64,000 nucleotides of DNA from Phyllobacterium calauticae (GTDB lineage Bacteria; Pseudomonadota; Alphaproteobacteria; Rhizobiales; Rhizobiaceae): positions 62,001 to 126,000 of the forward strand of contig NZ_JAGENB010000008.1 of assembly GCF_019991125.1 (NCBI RefSeq), given 5' to 3'. Positions 19,859-28,845 of this stretch are shown piece by piece. The first letter of the stretch is position 1. Each line of letters opens with the position of its first letter. A program made the position numbers and the translations under genes. The notes under the pieces were generated by a model that saw nothing but the letters and a program-made list of their open reading frames with translations, did not search any database and was not told where the DNA came from.

Positions 19859-22195
19859 TCACTTCCCGTTTCGCGCAGCGCGCAGCCGTTCGACCGCCAT
19901 CAGCACGCGTTCCGGCGTTGCCGGGGCATCGAGGCGCGGCGCGACCCGGTAGTCGGCAACGCTGGCGACAGCCATGGAGATTGCCTCGAGCACGGAGATG
20001 GCCAGCATGAACGGCGGCTCGCCGACCGCCTTGGAACGGCGGATCGTCTCCTCGCGATTGATGGACCATGTGGCCAGCTCCACGTTGAACTGGCGCGGAC
20101 GGTCCGAGGCGAGCGGGATCTTGTAGGTGGAGGGTGCATGGGTGCGCAGGCGTCCCTTGGCGTCCCACCAGAGCTCCTCGGTGGTCAGCCACCCCATGCC
20201 CTGCACGAAGGCGCCTTCGACCTGCCCGAGATCGAGCGCCGGATTGAGCGATTTTCCGACGTCGTGCAGGATATCTGTCCGGTCGACCTGATATTCGCCG
20301 GTCAGCGTATCGATGCTGACTTCCGAGACCGAAGCGCCATAGGCGAAGTAATAGAACGGCCGGCCTCTGCCTTCCGCGCGGTTCCAGTGGATTTTCGGGG
20401 TCTTGTAGAAACCCGCCGCCGAAAGCTGCACGCGCGCGCCATAGGCCGTCCGGATGAAATCGGGAAACGGGATAAGGCGATTGCCGGCCCGGACCGCGTT
20501 GGGTTCGAAGAAGACTTCGCTCTTTGCGACCGCATAATGTTCGGCGGCAAAATCCACCAGCCGCGCCTTGATCTGCTGCGCCGCATTGGCCGCGGCCATG
20601 CCGTTGAGATCGGACCCGGACGATGCCGCCGTCGCCGATGTGTTCGGCACCTTCGCCGTGGTCGTCGCGGTCACCTTGACGCGGTCGAGATCGACCTGGA
20701 ACTCGTCGGCCACCACCTGCGCCACCTTGGTGTAGAGCCCTTGCCCCATCTCCGTGCCGCCATGGTTCAGATGGATCGAACCGTCGCTGTAGACATGCAC
20801 CAGCGCACCCGCCTGGTTGTATTCGGTCTTGGTGAAGGAGATGCCGAACTTGACCGGCGTCAGCGCGATGCCGCGCCTGATGATGCGGCTGTCGCGGTTG
20901 AAGGCAAGAACCGCCTCGCGCCGCGCCGCGTAGTCCGACGATGCCTCCAGTTCGGCGACGATCTGCGGAATGATATTGTCTTCGACGGTCTGATGGTAGG
21001 GCGTGACATTCCTGCCGGCATCGCCGTAGAAATTGGCCTTGCGGATCTCCAGCGGGTCCTTCCCCAGCGCATAGGCGATATCCTCGATCATCCGCTCGCC
21101 GCCGACCATGCCCTGCGGCCCGCCGAAGCCGCGAAACGCCGTGTTGGACACCGTATTGGTCTTGAGCGGCCGCGAACGCAGGCGGACATTCGGATAGAAA
21201 TAGCAATTGTCGGCGTGGAACAGCGCGCGGTCGGTGACCGGTCCGGACAGATCGGCGGAGAAACCGCAGCGCGCCGAAAACGTTGCATCCACCGCTTCGA
21301 TGCGGCCGTCATCGTCAAAACCCAGTTCATAGGCCACATGGAAATCGTGGCGTTTGCCCGTGGCAACCATGTCGTCATCGCGGTCCGGCCTGATTTTAAC
21401 CGCCCGCTTGTATTTCTTCGCCGCAACCGCTGCGACCGCAGCAAACAGATTGGCCTGCGTTTCCTTGCCGCCGAAACCGCCGCCCATGCGCCGCACATTG
21501 ACCGTGACCGCATTGGCGGGCACGCCGAGAACATGGCCGACCATGTGCTGGGTCTCGCTCGGGTGCTGGGTCGAAGAATACACCGTCACCTCGTCATCCT
21601 CGCCCGGCATGGCAAAGGCGATGTGGCCTTCGAGATAGAAATGATCCTGGCCGCCGATGCGCATTTCACCGCTCAGCCGGTTCGTTGCCTTGGCAAGCCC
21701 CTCGGCAATATCTCCGCGCTCGAGCTTGAGCGGATCGATGACCAGCGGATAGCCGGCTTTTTCGGCGTCGAGCACGTCGATGGCGTGCTCGAGATCGCGG
21801 TATTCCACCCTGACCTTCGCGGCCGCATTCCGGGCAATCTGCCGCGTTTCGGCAATGACGGCAAACATCGGCTGGCCATGGAATTCCACCTTGCCCACCG
21901 CAAAGACCGGATCGTCATGCTTGCCGGCCGGGCTCACATCATTGTGGCCGGGGATATCGTCCACCGTCAGGACACCGATGACACCCGGACATGCCCTGAC
22001 CGCTTCGAAATCAATCGACACGATGTCTGCATGGGCACGCTGCGACAGGCCGAGATAGGCGTGCAGCGTGTCGGCCGGTTCCGGCATGTCATCGATATAT
22101 TCGGCGGAACCGGAAACGTGCTTGTGGCCGGATTCATGCGGCTGCTGTTCGTGCACCCCGCCCTTGATGCGGGCCATCGGCTGGATCGAATTCAT
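19859..22195 (-). CDS. xdhB: Xanthine dehydrogenase, molybdopterin-binding subunit
   Basis: Large subunit holding the Mo-bisoxo/sulfido centre that hydroxylates hypoxanthine and xanthine to urate. The 778-residue length matches two-subunit bacterial XDH. Diagnostic features are SAEYIDDMPEP near the N terminus, GGGFGGKE, RGFGGPQGM, GTEMGQGLYTK and VGEPPFMLAIS near the C terminus, where the Glu corresponds to the base that activates the Mo-hydroxyl. It lies 9 bases after xdhA and 7 before xdhC. Confidence 0.95.
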   Translation of the reverse strand: MNSIQPMARIKGGVHEQQPHESGHKHVSGSAEYIDDMPEPADTLHAYLGLSQRAHADIVSIDFEAVRACPGVIGVLTVDDIPGHNDVSPAGKHDDPVFAVGKVEFHGQPMFAVIAETRQIARNAAAKVRVEYRDLEHAIDVLDAEKAGYPLVIDPLKLERGDIAEGLAKATNRLSGEMRIGGQDHFYLEGHIAFAMPGEDDEVTVYSSTQHPSETQHMVGHVLGVPANAVTVNVRRMGGGFGGKETQANLFAAVAAVAAKKYKRAVKIRPDRDDDMVATGKRHDFHVAYELGFDDDGRIEAVDATFSARCGFSADLSGPVTDRALFHADNCYFYPNVRLRSRPLKTNTVSNTAFRGFGGPQGMVGGERMIEDIAYALGKDPLEIRKANFYGDAGRNVTPYHQTVEDNIIPQIVAELEASSDYAARREAVLAFNRDSRIIRRGIALTPVKFGISFTKTEYNQAGALVHVYSDGSIHLNHGGTEMGQGLYTKVAQVVADEFQVDLDRVKVTATTTAKVPNTSATAASSGSDLNGMAAANAAQQIKARLVDFAAEHYAVAKSEVFFEPNAVRAGNRLIPFPDFIRTAYGARVQLSAAGFYKTPKIHWNRAEGRGRPFYYFAYGASVSEVSIDTLTGEYQVDRTDILHDVGKSLNPALDLGQVEGAFVQGMGWLTTEELWWDAKGRLRTHAPSTYKIPLASDRPRQFNVELATWSINREETIRRSKAVGEPPFMLAISVLEAISMAVASVADYRVAPRLDAPATPERVLMAVERLRAARNGK

Positions 22196-22204
22196 GCTAC
22201 CCTC

Positions 22205-23683
22205 CTAGCCCGCAACCGCGGCATAACGGTTCAGCCGGATATTGTCTTCGCCCGTGGTCTCCAGATGGAAGCGGCGCAGCAGGTTCCTGGCGGTCAAAAG
22301 CCGGTAGTCCGCCGAGGCGCGCCAGTCGGTCAGCGGCGTGAAATCCGCTGTAAAGGCCGCCATGGCCCGCTCAATGGTCGCGTCATCCCATGAGGCGCCC
22401 GTCAGCACCTCTTCGACGGCGGCTGCGCGCTTTGGCGTCCCTGCCATGCCGCCGAAGGCAATCGTGGCCGCCTGCACCTTGCCAGCAGTGTCGAGCAGCG
22501 CCTTGAATGCGCCGCACACCGACGAAATGTCCTCGTCGAGCCGTTTCGATATCTTGTAGACGGCGAACAGTTCGCCCGGCTTGAGCGCGGGAATGTGGAT
22601 CGCCTCGACGAATTCTCCCGGCACGCGGTCCTGTTTGCCATAGTCGATGAAGTATTTTTCCATCGGCACGGTTCGGCGGTTCGGGCCCTTGCGCAGGCGC
22701 ACGCTTGCGCCGAGCGCAATCAGCGCCGGCGGCGTATCGCCGATGGGCGAACCATTGGCGACGTTGCCGCCGATCGTGCCCATATTGCGCACCTGCTCGC
22801 CGCCGATGCGGTTCCACAACTCCGACAATTGCGGGAAATGTTCCGAGATGGCCGGATAGGCGTCGGTGTAGCTCACACCGGCACCGAGCGTCAGCCCGCT
22901 GTCGTCGGCCGTGATCCGGCGCAGCCCGTCCAGATGCGAGGTGAAGATGATGGGACCGATCTCGCGCATGAATTTCGTCACCCACAGCCCGACATCGGTC
23001 GAACCGGCAACGATGGTTGCGCCGGGATTGGCGTCGAGAACAGCGGCGAAATCATCCACATCGGCGGGCAGGATAAAACGCTGCTTCCCTTCGCCGATAT
23101 CGACGCGCCTGCCGTCCTTCAATGCCTGCAGCTGTTCGATGACCCGTGCGCGCTCGGCGACAAGCGGATCATGGCCGGCATTGCGCGCCGACACGCTTTG
23201 CGCCGCGCGGATGATGGCGGCATAGCCGGTGCAGCGGCACAGATTGCCCTGCAGCGCTTTTTCAATGTCGCGCACCGCCGGGCTCGGATTGTGCATCCAC
23301 AGGCCGTAGAGCGACATGACGAAACCGGGTGTGCAGAAGCCGCACTGGGAAGCATGGGTGTCGACCATCGCCTGCTGCACGGGATGCAGCGTGCCATCGG
23401 CTGCGGCAAGCGCCTCCACCGTGACGACATGGCAGGCATCGAGCGAACCGACAAAGCGGATGCAGGCATTGACCGATTCGTAGGTCAGCTGGCCATGGGT
23501 CAGGCGACCGATCAGGACGGTACAGGCGCCGCAATCACCTTCGGCGCAGCCTTCCTTCGTGCCGCGCAACCGGCGATCGAGGCGCAGGAAATCGAGCAGC
23601 GTCTGGGTTGCCGCCACATCGGTCAGTTCGACAAGCCGGTCATTGAGCAGGAGGCGGAGGCTGGTGCGGGTCTGGATATCCAT
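22205..23683 (-). CDS. xdhA: Xanthine dehydrogenase, FeS/FAD subunit
   Basis: Small subunit that carries electrons from the Mo centre to NAD+. The 492-residue protein shows the plant-ferredoxin-type 2Fe-2S cysteines C46, C51, C54 and C74, the second 2Fe-2S motif C114GFC117 with C149RC151, and an FAD domain from about residue 200 (TIVAGSTDVGLWVTK; NMGTIGGNVANGSPIGD). It follows uraH by 6 bases and precedes xdhB by 9, so the operon couples urate formation to 5-hydroxyisourate hydrolysis. Confidence 0.95.
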   Translation of the reverse strand: MDIQTRTSLRLLLNDRLVELTDVAATQTLLDFLRLDRRLRGTKEGCAEGDCGACTVLIGRLTHGQLTYESVNACIRFVGSLDACHVVTVEALAAADGTLHPVQQAMVDTHASQCGFCTPGFVMSLYGLWMHNPSPAVRDIEKALQGNLCRCTGYAAIIRAAQSVSARNAGHDPLVAERARVIEQLQALKDGRRVDIGEGKQRFILPADVDDFAAVLDANPGATIVAGSTDVGLWVTKFMREIGPIIFTSHLDGLRRITADDSGLTLGAGVSYTDAYPAISEHFPQLSELWNRIGGEQVRNMGTIGGNVANGSPIGDTPPALIALGASVRLRKGPNRRTVPMEKYFIDYGKQDRVPGEFVEAIHIPALKPGELFAVYKISKRLDEDISSVCGAFKALLDTAGKVQAATIAFGGMAGTPKRAAAVEEVLTGASWDDATIERAMAAFTADFTPLTDWRASADYRLLTARNLLRRFHLETTGEDNIRLNRYAAVAG

Positions 23684-23689
23684 GGCCGG

Positions 23690-24058
23690 TCAGCTCCCGC
23701 GATACGTCGAGTAGGCATAGGGCGCGACGAGCAGCGGCACGTGGTAGTGCGCGGCCTCGTCACCGATGCCGAAGCGGATCGGCACCACATCGAGGAACGG
23801 CACGGCGCCATCGGTCTGCCCGCCGAGATAGGCGCCCACATGAAAACGCAGCTCGTAGGTGCCGGCACGCATCTCCGCGCCGGCCAGAAGCGGTGCATCG
23901 CAGCGTCCGTCCTCATTGGTGCGCGTGCTGCGCAGTGCCGAGAACTGCTCGCCGTCAAGACGCAGGAGATCGACCCGCAGGTTGGCGGCAGGCTTGCCGC
24001 TGGCGGTATCCAGCACATGCGTCGTCAGACGGCCTGTCGTTTCGTTCTGAGAACTCAT
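23690..24058 (-). CDS. uraH: 5-hydroxyisourate hydrolase
   Basis: Transthyretin-like hydrolase that opens 5-hydroxyisourate to OHCU. The 122-residue protein has the family N-terminal motif [14 protein letters not shown] with the catalytic His (H14) and the diagnostic C-terminal tetrapeptide YRGS. I chose the ATG at 24058, which has GGGAGGGAGGA just upstream; an in-frame ATG 11 codons earlier has no such site. It is the first gene of the xdh operon and divergent from the puuE-uraD fusion. Confidence 0.93.
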   Translation of the reverse strand: MSSQNETTGRLTTHVLDTASGKPAANLRVDLLRLDGEQFSALRSTRTNEDGRCDAPLLAGAEMRAGTYELRFHVGAYLGGQTDGAVPFLDVVPIRFGIGDEAAHYHVPLLVAPYAYSTYRGS

Positions 24059-24239
24059 GAGCGTTCCTCCCTCCCAAGGCGGATTTTCCACTTTTGCATC
24101 GCCCAGTTTGCCCGGCGCGGCGGCGGTGCAGTAGGCAGCGCTTCCTTACAGGACTTTCAAAATTTTCTGGGGGAATGCATCTCCGCTTATTTGATTATTC
24201 ATGGGATCGGACCAGCAGAGTGGAGGACGGATCGCTGCC

Positions 24240-25658
24240 ATGAGATATCCCAGAGACTTGCATGGATATGGAGAAACCCCGCCGCAGGCCCATTGGCCGG
24301 ACGGCGCAAAAATCGCTGTCCAGTTCGTTGTGAACTATGAGGAAGGCGGCGAGAACTGCGTCCTGCACGGGGATGCCGCGTCGGAAGCCTTTCTCTCGGA
24401 AATCGTCGGGGCGCAGGCCTGGCCGGGCCAGCGGCACTGGAACATGGAATCGATCTACGAATATGGCGCGCGGGCCGGTTTCTGGCGTCTGCACCGCCTG
24501 TTCACCGGCAAGAACGTGCCTGTAACCGTCTATGGCGTGGCAACGGCCCTGCAGCGCTCGCCGGCACAGGTCCGCGCCATGCTGGATGCGGACTGGGAGA
24601 TCGCCTCGCACGGGCTGAAGTGGATCGAATACAAGGATTACACCAGGGAGGCGGAGCGCGAGCATATGCGCGAGGCCATCCGCATCCACACGGATATCAC
24701 CGGCGAGCGGCCGAAGGGCTGGTACACCGGCCGCTGCTCGGTCAACACTGTCGACCTCGCAACAGAGGAAGGCGGCTTCGACTATGTGTCGGATTCCTAT
24801 GCCGACGACCTGCCCTACTGGCACGAGGCTGCCGGCCGGCGGCAGCTGATCATCCCCTACACGCTGGATGCCAATGACATGCGCTTCGCCACGCCGCAGG
24901 GCTTCAATTCCGGCGAGCAGTTCTTCTCCTACCTCAAGGACAGTTTCGACACGCTCTACGCCGAAGGCGAAGCGGGTTCTCCCAAGATGATGAGCATCGG
25001 CCTGCATTGCCGCCTTGCCGGCAGGCCGGGGCGCGCGGCCGCCGTCGCAAGGTTCATCGACTATGTGCAGAGCCACAGCCATGTCTGGCTGGCGCGGCGC
25101 ATCGACATTGCCCGGCACTGGGCAAAAACCCATCCGCAGCCATCCGGCGAACCGCGCCCGTCGGGACTGGCGGAAGCAGCATTCGTGGCGCGCTTTGGCG
25201 GCGTGTTCGAACATTCCGAATGGATCGCGCAGCGCGCCTTTGCCTGCGAGCTTTCCCATGGGCACGACACGGCAGCGGGGCTACATGCCCTGCTGACCAC
25301 CGTCTTCCGCGGCGCGTCGGCGGAGGAACGGCTTGCCGTGCTTACCGCCCACCCGGATCTGGCCGGGAAACTGGCGCAGGCCAAGCGGCTGACGGAAAGT
25401 TCCACGCAGGAACAGGCATCCGCCGGTCTCGATGCCCTGACCGACGCGGAGCGCGCGCAGTTCGAAGCGCTCAACGGCCTCTACGTCGAAACCTTCGGCT
25501 TCCCCTTCATCATCGCGGTCAAGGACCACAGCAAGGATGGCATCCTTGAAGCCTTCAGGGCACGCGTCAAGAACGACCGGGAAACCGAATTCAACACCGC
25601 CTGCCGGCAGGTGGAGCGGATCGCGTTTCTCCGCCTGCAGGGCATGCTGCCAAATTGA
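24240..25658 (+). CDS. puuE-uraD: Fusion of allantoinase PuuE and OHCU decarboxylase UraD
   Basis: Bifunctional protein of 472 residues for two consecutive steps, OHCU to allantoin (UraD) and allantoin to allantoate (PuuE). The first 300 or so residues are a polysaccharide-deacetylase-like metal-independent allantoinase (MRYPRDLHGYGETPP; VNYEEGGENCVLHGD; YTGRCSVNTVDLA). From about residue 312 it is UraD (FGGVFEHSEWIAQRAF; HPDLAGKLA; FGFPFIIAVKDHSKDGIL). I chose the ATG at 24240, preceded by GGAGG at long spacing; an ATG at 24201 has no ribosome site. It overlaps nothing and precedes allA by 9 bases. Confidence 0.92.
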   Translation: MRYPRDLHGYGETPPQAHWPDGAKIAVQFVVNYEEGGENCVLHGDAASEAFLSEIVGAQAWPGQRHWNMESIYEYGARAGFWRLHRLFTGKNVPVTVYGVATALQRSPAQVRAMLDADWEIASHGLKWIEYKDYTREAEREHMREAIRIHTDITGERPKGWYTGRCSVNTVDLATEEGGFDYVSDSYADDLPYWHEAAGRRQLIIPYTLDANDMRFATPQGFNSGEQFFSYLKDSFDTLYAEGEAGSPKMMSIGLHCRLAGRPGRAAAVARFIDYVQSHSHVWLARRIDIARHWAKTHPQPSGEPRPSGLAEAAFVARFGGVFEHSEWIAQRAFACELSHGHDTAAGLHALLTTVFRGASAEERLAVLTAHPDLAGKLAQAKRLTESSTQEQASAGLDALTDAERAQFEALNGLYVETFGFPFIIAVKDHSKDGILEAFRARVKNDRETEFNTACRQVERIAFLRLQGMLPN

Positions 25659-25667
25659 GGGATGACC

Positions 25668-26171
25668 ATGTCAGGTTCAACAGCCACGCGCGCGATTCGG
25701 ATACAGCCCCTTACCCGCGAAGCGTTCCAGCCCTTCGGCGACGTGATCGAGGTGGAGGGATCATCCAGCTTTCCCATCAATCACGGCATGTGCACGCGCT
25801 ATCACGACCTGGCGAAGGTCGAGACAACCGGGGAAAACCCGCGCGTGCTGATCAGCCTCCTGCGCGGCAAGCCCTATGATTTGCCGCTGACGCTGACGAT
25901 GGTGGAACGGCACCCGCTCGGCAGCCAGGCCTTCATGCCGCTGTCCGCCCATCCCCTGCTGGTCGTGGTTGCCCATGATCTGCCGGGCGGGGCGGGCGAT
26001 CCCATCGCCTTCCTGACGGGACCGGGACAGGGTGTGAACATCCATCGCAATATCTGGCATGGCATCCTCACGCCCCTCGGCGGCATCTCGGATTTTATCG
26101 TCGTGGATCGCGGCGGCGACGGCAACAATCTCGAGGAATATTTTTACCCCGAACCGTTCATCGTCCGCTGA
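25668..26171 (+). CDS. allA: Ureidoglycolate lyase
   Basis: Splits ureidoglycolate into glyoxylate and urea, linking purine breakdown to the gcl operon. The 167-residue protein matches AllA (IRIQPLTREAFQPFGDVIE; FMPLSAHPLLVVVAH; FLTGPGQGVNIHRNIWHGILTPL, with the cupin histidines). I chose the ATG at 25668 because GAGGG lies 6 bases upstream; the in-frame ATG at 25662 abuts that site. Its last 14 bases overlap the end of the convergent LysR gene. Confidence 0.92.
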   Translation: MSGSTATRAIRIQPLTREAFQPFGDVIEVEGSSSFPINHGMCTRYHDLAKVETTGENPRVLISLLRGKPYDLPLTLTMVERHPLGSQAFMPLSAHPLLVVVAHDLPGGAGDPIAFLTGPGQGVNIHRNIWHGILTPLGGISDFIVVDRGGDGNNLEEYFYPEPFIVR

Positions 26172-27081
26172 GCGTGGCCGGCGGCATGCCGGCTTTCCCG
26201 AAGCGCTCGATAAGCCACTGGATAAAGGCCTTCAGCCGGGCGCTCTGATGCCCGCCGGGCGGATACACCACATGGAACGGCAGCGGCGGATGGCTCCATT
26301 CGCCGAGGATTTCAACGAGTTGCCCCGACTCGAGGTAAGGCTGGACGAACGGCCTGAGATTCTGTCCGATACCGAGCCCTGCCAGCATCATGGCGATCTG
26401 GCCATTGTCCTCATTGGCGGAGAATTGCAGCTCGCTGATGGTGTACCTGTCACCGGGTTTCACGAACAGCATCGGCTTGGCCTTGCCATCCGCATGCGAG
26501 AAGAAGCCAACCTTGCAGTGGCGGCCCTCGAGCTCCTGCGGGGCCGCAGGCGTCCCCATGCGCTCGAGATAGGCGGGCGACGCGCATGTCACGAACCCGG
26601 CGTCGAACAGGTGCCGTGCCACGAGGGACAGGTCGCCGATGTCCCCGGCCCTGATCGCACAATCCACGCCCTCGCCGACGATGTTCGCCGTTCGGTTGCT
26701 GGTGCCCAAGGCAATGGTGATGTGCGGGTATTGCGCATGGAAATCCGGCAGGTGCGGGATCAGGATATTCTGGGCGAACGTGGCGGTGGATTCGATGCGC
26801 AGATGCCCTCGCGGTGTCAGCTTGCTGCCGCGCACCGCACCGTCGGCCTCGTCGATCTCCGCCACCAGACGGGCCGCATGCCGGTAATATTCCTCGCCCT
26901 CCGGTGTCACCGCGACGTGGCGGGTGGTCCTGTGCATCAGCCGGGTGCCGAGATGCTTTTCCAGATCGGTCACGAGCTTGCTCACCGTCGAGCGCGGCAG
27001 CAGCAGCTGGTTGGCGGCGCCCCGGAAGGAACCAGATTCAACGACCCGTATGAAGGCGCGCATCGCAAGCAGCTGATTCAC
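26158..27081 (-). CDS. LysR family regulator divergent from the arginase-like gene
   Basis: Regulator of 307 residues with the LysR HTH at the N terminus (MRAFIRVVESGSFRGAANQ; LVTDLEKHLGTRLMHRTTRHV) and an effector domain. It belongs to the CrgA/AaeR-like branch by its HTH wording. It is divergent from the arginase-family gene across 152 bases that include the palindrome GTCCAT-gctt-ATGGAC, so control of that gene is likely. Its 3' end overlaps allA by 14 bases on the opposite strand. Confidence 0.87.
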   Translation of the reverse strand: MNQLLAMRAFIRVVESGSFRGAANQLLLPRSTVSKLVTDLEKHLGTRLMHRTTRHVAVTPEGEEYYRHAARLVAEIDEADGAVRGSKLTPRGHLRIESTATFAQNILIPHLPDFHAQYPHITIALGTSNRTANIVGEGVDCAIRAGDIGDLSLVARHLFDAGFVTCASPAYLERMGTPAAPQELEGRHCKVGFFSHADGKAKPMLFVKPGDRYTISELQFSANEDNGQIAMMLAGLGIGQNLRPFVQPYLESGQLVEILGEWSHPPLPFHVVYPPGGHQSARLKAFIQWLIERFGKAGMPPATLSGR

Positions 27082-27106
27082 CGCGTTTCTCCACGTGAGA
27101 ACGATT

Positions 27107-27122
27107 GTCCATGCTTATGGAC
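27107..27122. promoter_or_regulatory. Palindrome upstream of the lysR-like gene (candidate operator)
   Basis: GTCCAT (27107-27112) and ATGGAC (27117-27122) form a perfect 6-bp inverted repeat with a 4-base spacer. It lies 26 bases before the LysR start and 112 before the arginase-like start, a position that fits a LysR binding site. Confidence 0.4.
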
Positions 27123-27233
27123 GGTGATGCCATGAATGCGGCATTTTGTTTCCGATTTCAATCACCTATTTCCTGCTTTCAGCGCCGCCGGAGCCCGTCC
27201 GGCTGCACGTCTCCCACAGGAAAGAGTGAACCC

Positions 27234-28112
27234 ATGACCATCGATCCGATGAAAATTCTGCGCCTGAACCTGCCGCAATGGCAGGGCGGCGATCATCCCG
27301 ACTACGCAATCGGCGCCCGCGTGCTCGCTGCCTTGGCCCCGCAGGCGCCGGGGCCGGAAGAGACGGTGGCCGTGCCGGAGGCCGATGACGCCGTGCGGCC
27401 GGTCGAGCGGGGCATCGTCTCCCGCCAGCCGCTGCTCGATCTCATCGCCGCAACCAGCGCATCCATCGCCCGGCACGATCCCGAGGCCATTGTCACCCTT
27501 GGGGGCGATTGCCTCATCGACCTCGCGCCGATTGCCTATCTCAATGCAAGATACGGCGACGATCTCGCGATTCTCTGGGTGGATGCCCACCCCGACGTGA
27601 TGGGACCGCAGCAGTTCCGCAACGCCCACGCGCATGTCCTTGCCATGCTGATGGGCATGGGCGATCCGGATTTCGTGGCCGCCGTGCCGAAGCCGGTGAA
27701 GGCCAGCCAGATCCTCTATGTCGGCCTGACCGAAACCACCCCGTTCGAAACCGATTTCATCCCGAAGCACGGCCTGGCGCGGCTCAGCCCGGAAGACCTG
27801 GCCGGGTCGGCAGAGCCCGTCCTCGCCTGGCTGCGCGCGTCCGGCGCCAGGAAGGTGGCGGTGCATTTCGACCTCGATGTGCTCGATCCCGCTTTCTACG
27901 ATTTCCTTCTTTCGCAGGACCCCGCTGCCAGTCCGGATGCCTTTGACGGCGTCGCGAAAGGCCGGATGCGCTTCGAGGACGTGGCCGGAATTCTGCGGGC
28001 CGTGGATGCCGAAGCCGATATCGTCGGGCTGGCGATCGCCGAATACATGCCGTGGAGCGCTATCCGGCTGGCAAAATCGCTGCGGACACTGCCGCTTCTC
28101 GGCAGCAGCTAG
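27234..28112 (+). CDS. Arginase/agmatinase (ureohydrolase) family protein with altered metal ligand
   Basis: Protein of 292 residues with the binuclear-metal ureohydrolase fold. Visible motifs are GGDC (90-93), DAHPD (117-121), NAHAH (130-134) and HFDLDVLDP (211-219). In arginase and agmatinase the first motif is GGDH, so C93 stands where a metal-binding His is expected. The substrate is not known: agmatine, arginine or another guanidino or ureido compound. Its place after allA, and the absence of any allantoate-hydrolysing enzyme nearby, allow a role on allantoate, which is inference only. I chose the ATG at 27234, preceded by AGGAAAG. Confidence 0.8.
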   Translation: MTIDPMKILRLNLPQWQGGDHPDYAIGARVLAALAPQAPGPEETVAVPEADDAVRPVERGIVSRQPLLDLIAATSASIARHDPEAIVTLGGDCLIDLAPIAYLNARYGDDLAILWVDAHPDVMGPQQFRNAHAHVLAMLMGMGDPDFVAAVPKPVKASQILYVGLTETTPFETDFIPKHGLARLSPEDLAGSAEPVLAWLRASGARKVAVHFDLDVLDPAFYDFLLSQDPAASPDAFDGVAKGRMRFEDVAGILRAVDAEADIVGLAIAEYMPWSAIRLAKSLRTLPLLGSS

Positions 28113-28125
28113 CCAAAACAGACGA

Positions 28126-28145
28126 GACGGGGCGCAAACCCCGTC
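28126..28145. terminator. Hairpin between convergent arginase-like and deaminase genes
   Basis: GACGGGG pairs with CCCCGTC around CGCAAA. A T run (GTTTTG) follows only on the minus strand, so it probably ends the deaminase transcript and may also slow the plus-strand one. Confidence 0.55.
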
Positions 28146-28172
28146 CCGTCCATGTATCGATGGGTCGACCCC

Positions 28173-28778
28173 CTAGTTCAGCGGGATCGAATTCTGATCC
28201 TTGCCCGCCTGATACTGGTTCGACAGATCCGCATATTTCTTGGCGATCCGGGCGGCACGGGCATGCAGCCTGCCCCGGTCCGGCTCCGGCAGCGCCGCAA
28301 TCAGCGCGTGGATGGCATAGCTTTTCCAGAACGCATTTTCAGTGTTGTAACCGCCGGGCTCCAGCGTGAAGACTTCCTTCAGAATCTTCAGGTCATGCGG
28401 GATCGCAAAAGCATCGCGGGAATCCTCATGGCTGAAGAAATAGTAGAAATTGTCGAAGCCGGCCCAGGTGATGGCCGAAAGGCACATCGAGCAGGGTTCG
28501 TGAGTCGACAGGAAGATGAGATCCCTGGGGTCCGGGCGCTTGTCCGGGTTCACTTCGTAGAAGCGCTTGAGCGTATGCACCTCGCCGTGCCAGAGCGGGT
28601 TTTCCGTCTCGTTGTTCGTCTCCGCCAGAACGAGCGACAGATCCGACTTGCGCAGCAAGGCGGCGCCGAAAATCTTGTTGCCTGCCGCCACACCCTTTTC
28701 CGTCATCGGAATGATGTGATGCTCCATCGCGTCGAGCAGCGCATCGATCGTCGCGGTCGTTGGTCTTTCCACAGTCAT
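28173..28778 (-). CDS. CDA-fold nucleoside/nucleobase deaminase
   Basis: Zinc deaminase of 201 residues with the cytidine deaminase-like motif pair HGE (64-66) and PCSMC (95-99), giving a zinc His, a proton-shuttling Glu and two zinc Cys. The family includes guanine deaminase of the Bacillus type, tRNA adenosine deaminase and cytosine deaminase. An extended C-terminal part (WKSYAIHALIAALPEPDRGRL) sets it apart from TadA. It is 67 bases after the AzgA-type purine permease on the same strand, so a purine-like substrate is likely, but guanine is already served by guaD. AAGGA precedes the ATG. Confidence 0.8.
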   Translation of the reverse strand: MTVERPTTATIDALLDAMEHHIIPMTEKGVAAGNKIFGAALLRKSDLSLVLAETNNETENPLWHGEVHTLKRFYEVNPDKRPDPRDLIFLSTHEPCSMCLSAITWAGFDNFYYFFSHEDSRDAFAIPHDLKILKEVFTLEPGGYNTENAFWKSYAIHALIAALPEPDRGRLHARAARIAKKYADLSNQYQAGKDQNSIPLN

Positions 28779-28845
28779 TGACGTGTCCTTCGCTTAAGCC
28801 TGCAAACAGTCTGGCCCGGATACGGCATGCATCCGGGCCGCTTTT

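Noticed and set aside
19676-22393. Open frame of 905 codons on the plus strand
   Set aside because: It lies opposite xdhB and parts of xdhA and xdhC. Long antisense frames are common in GC-rich DNA, and the product has no recognisable motif.
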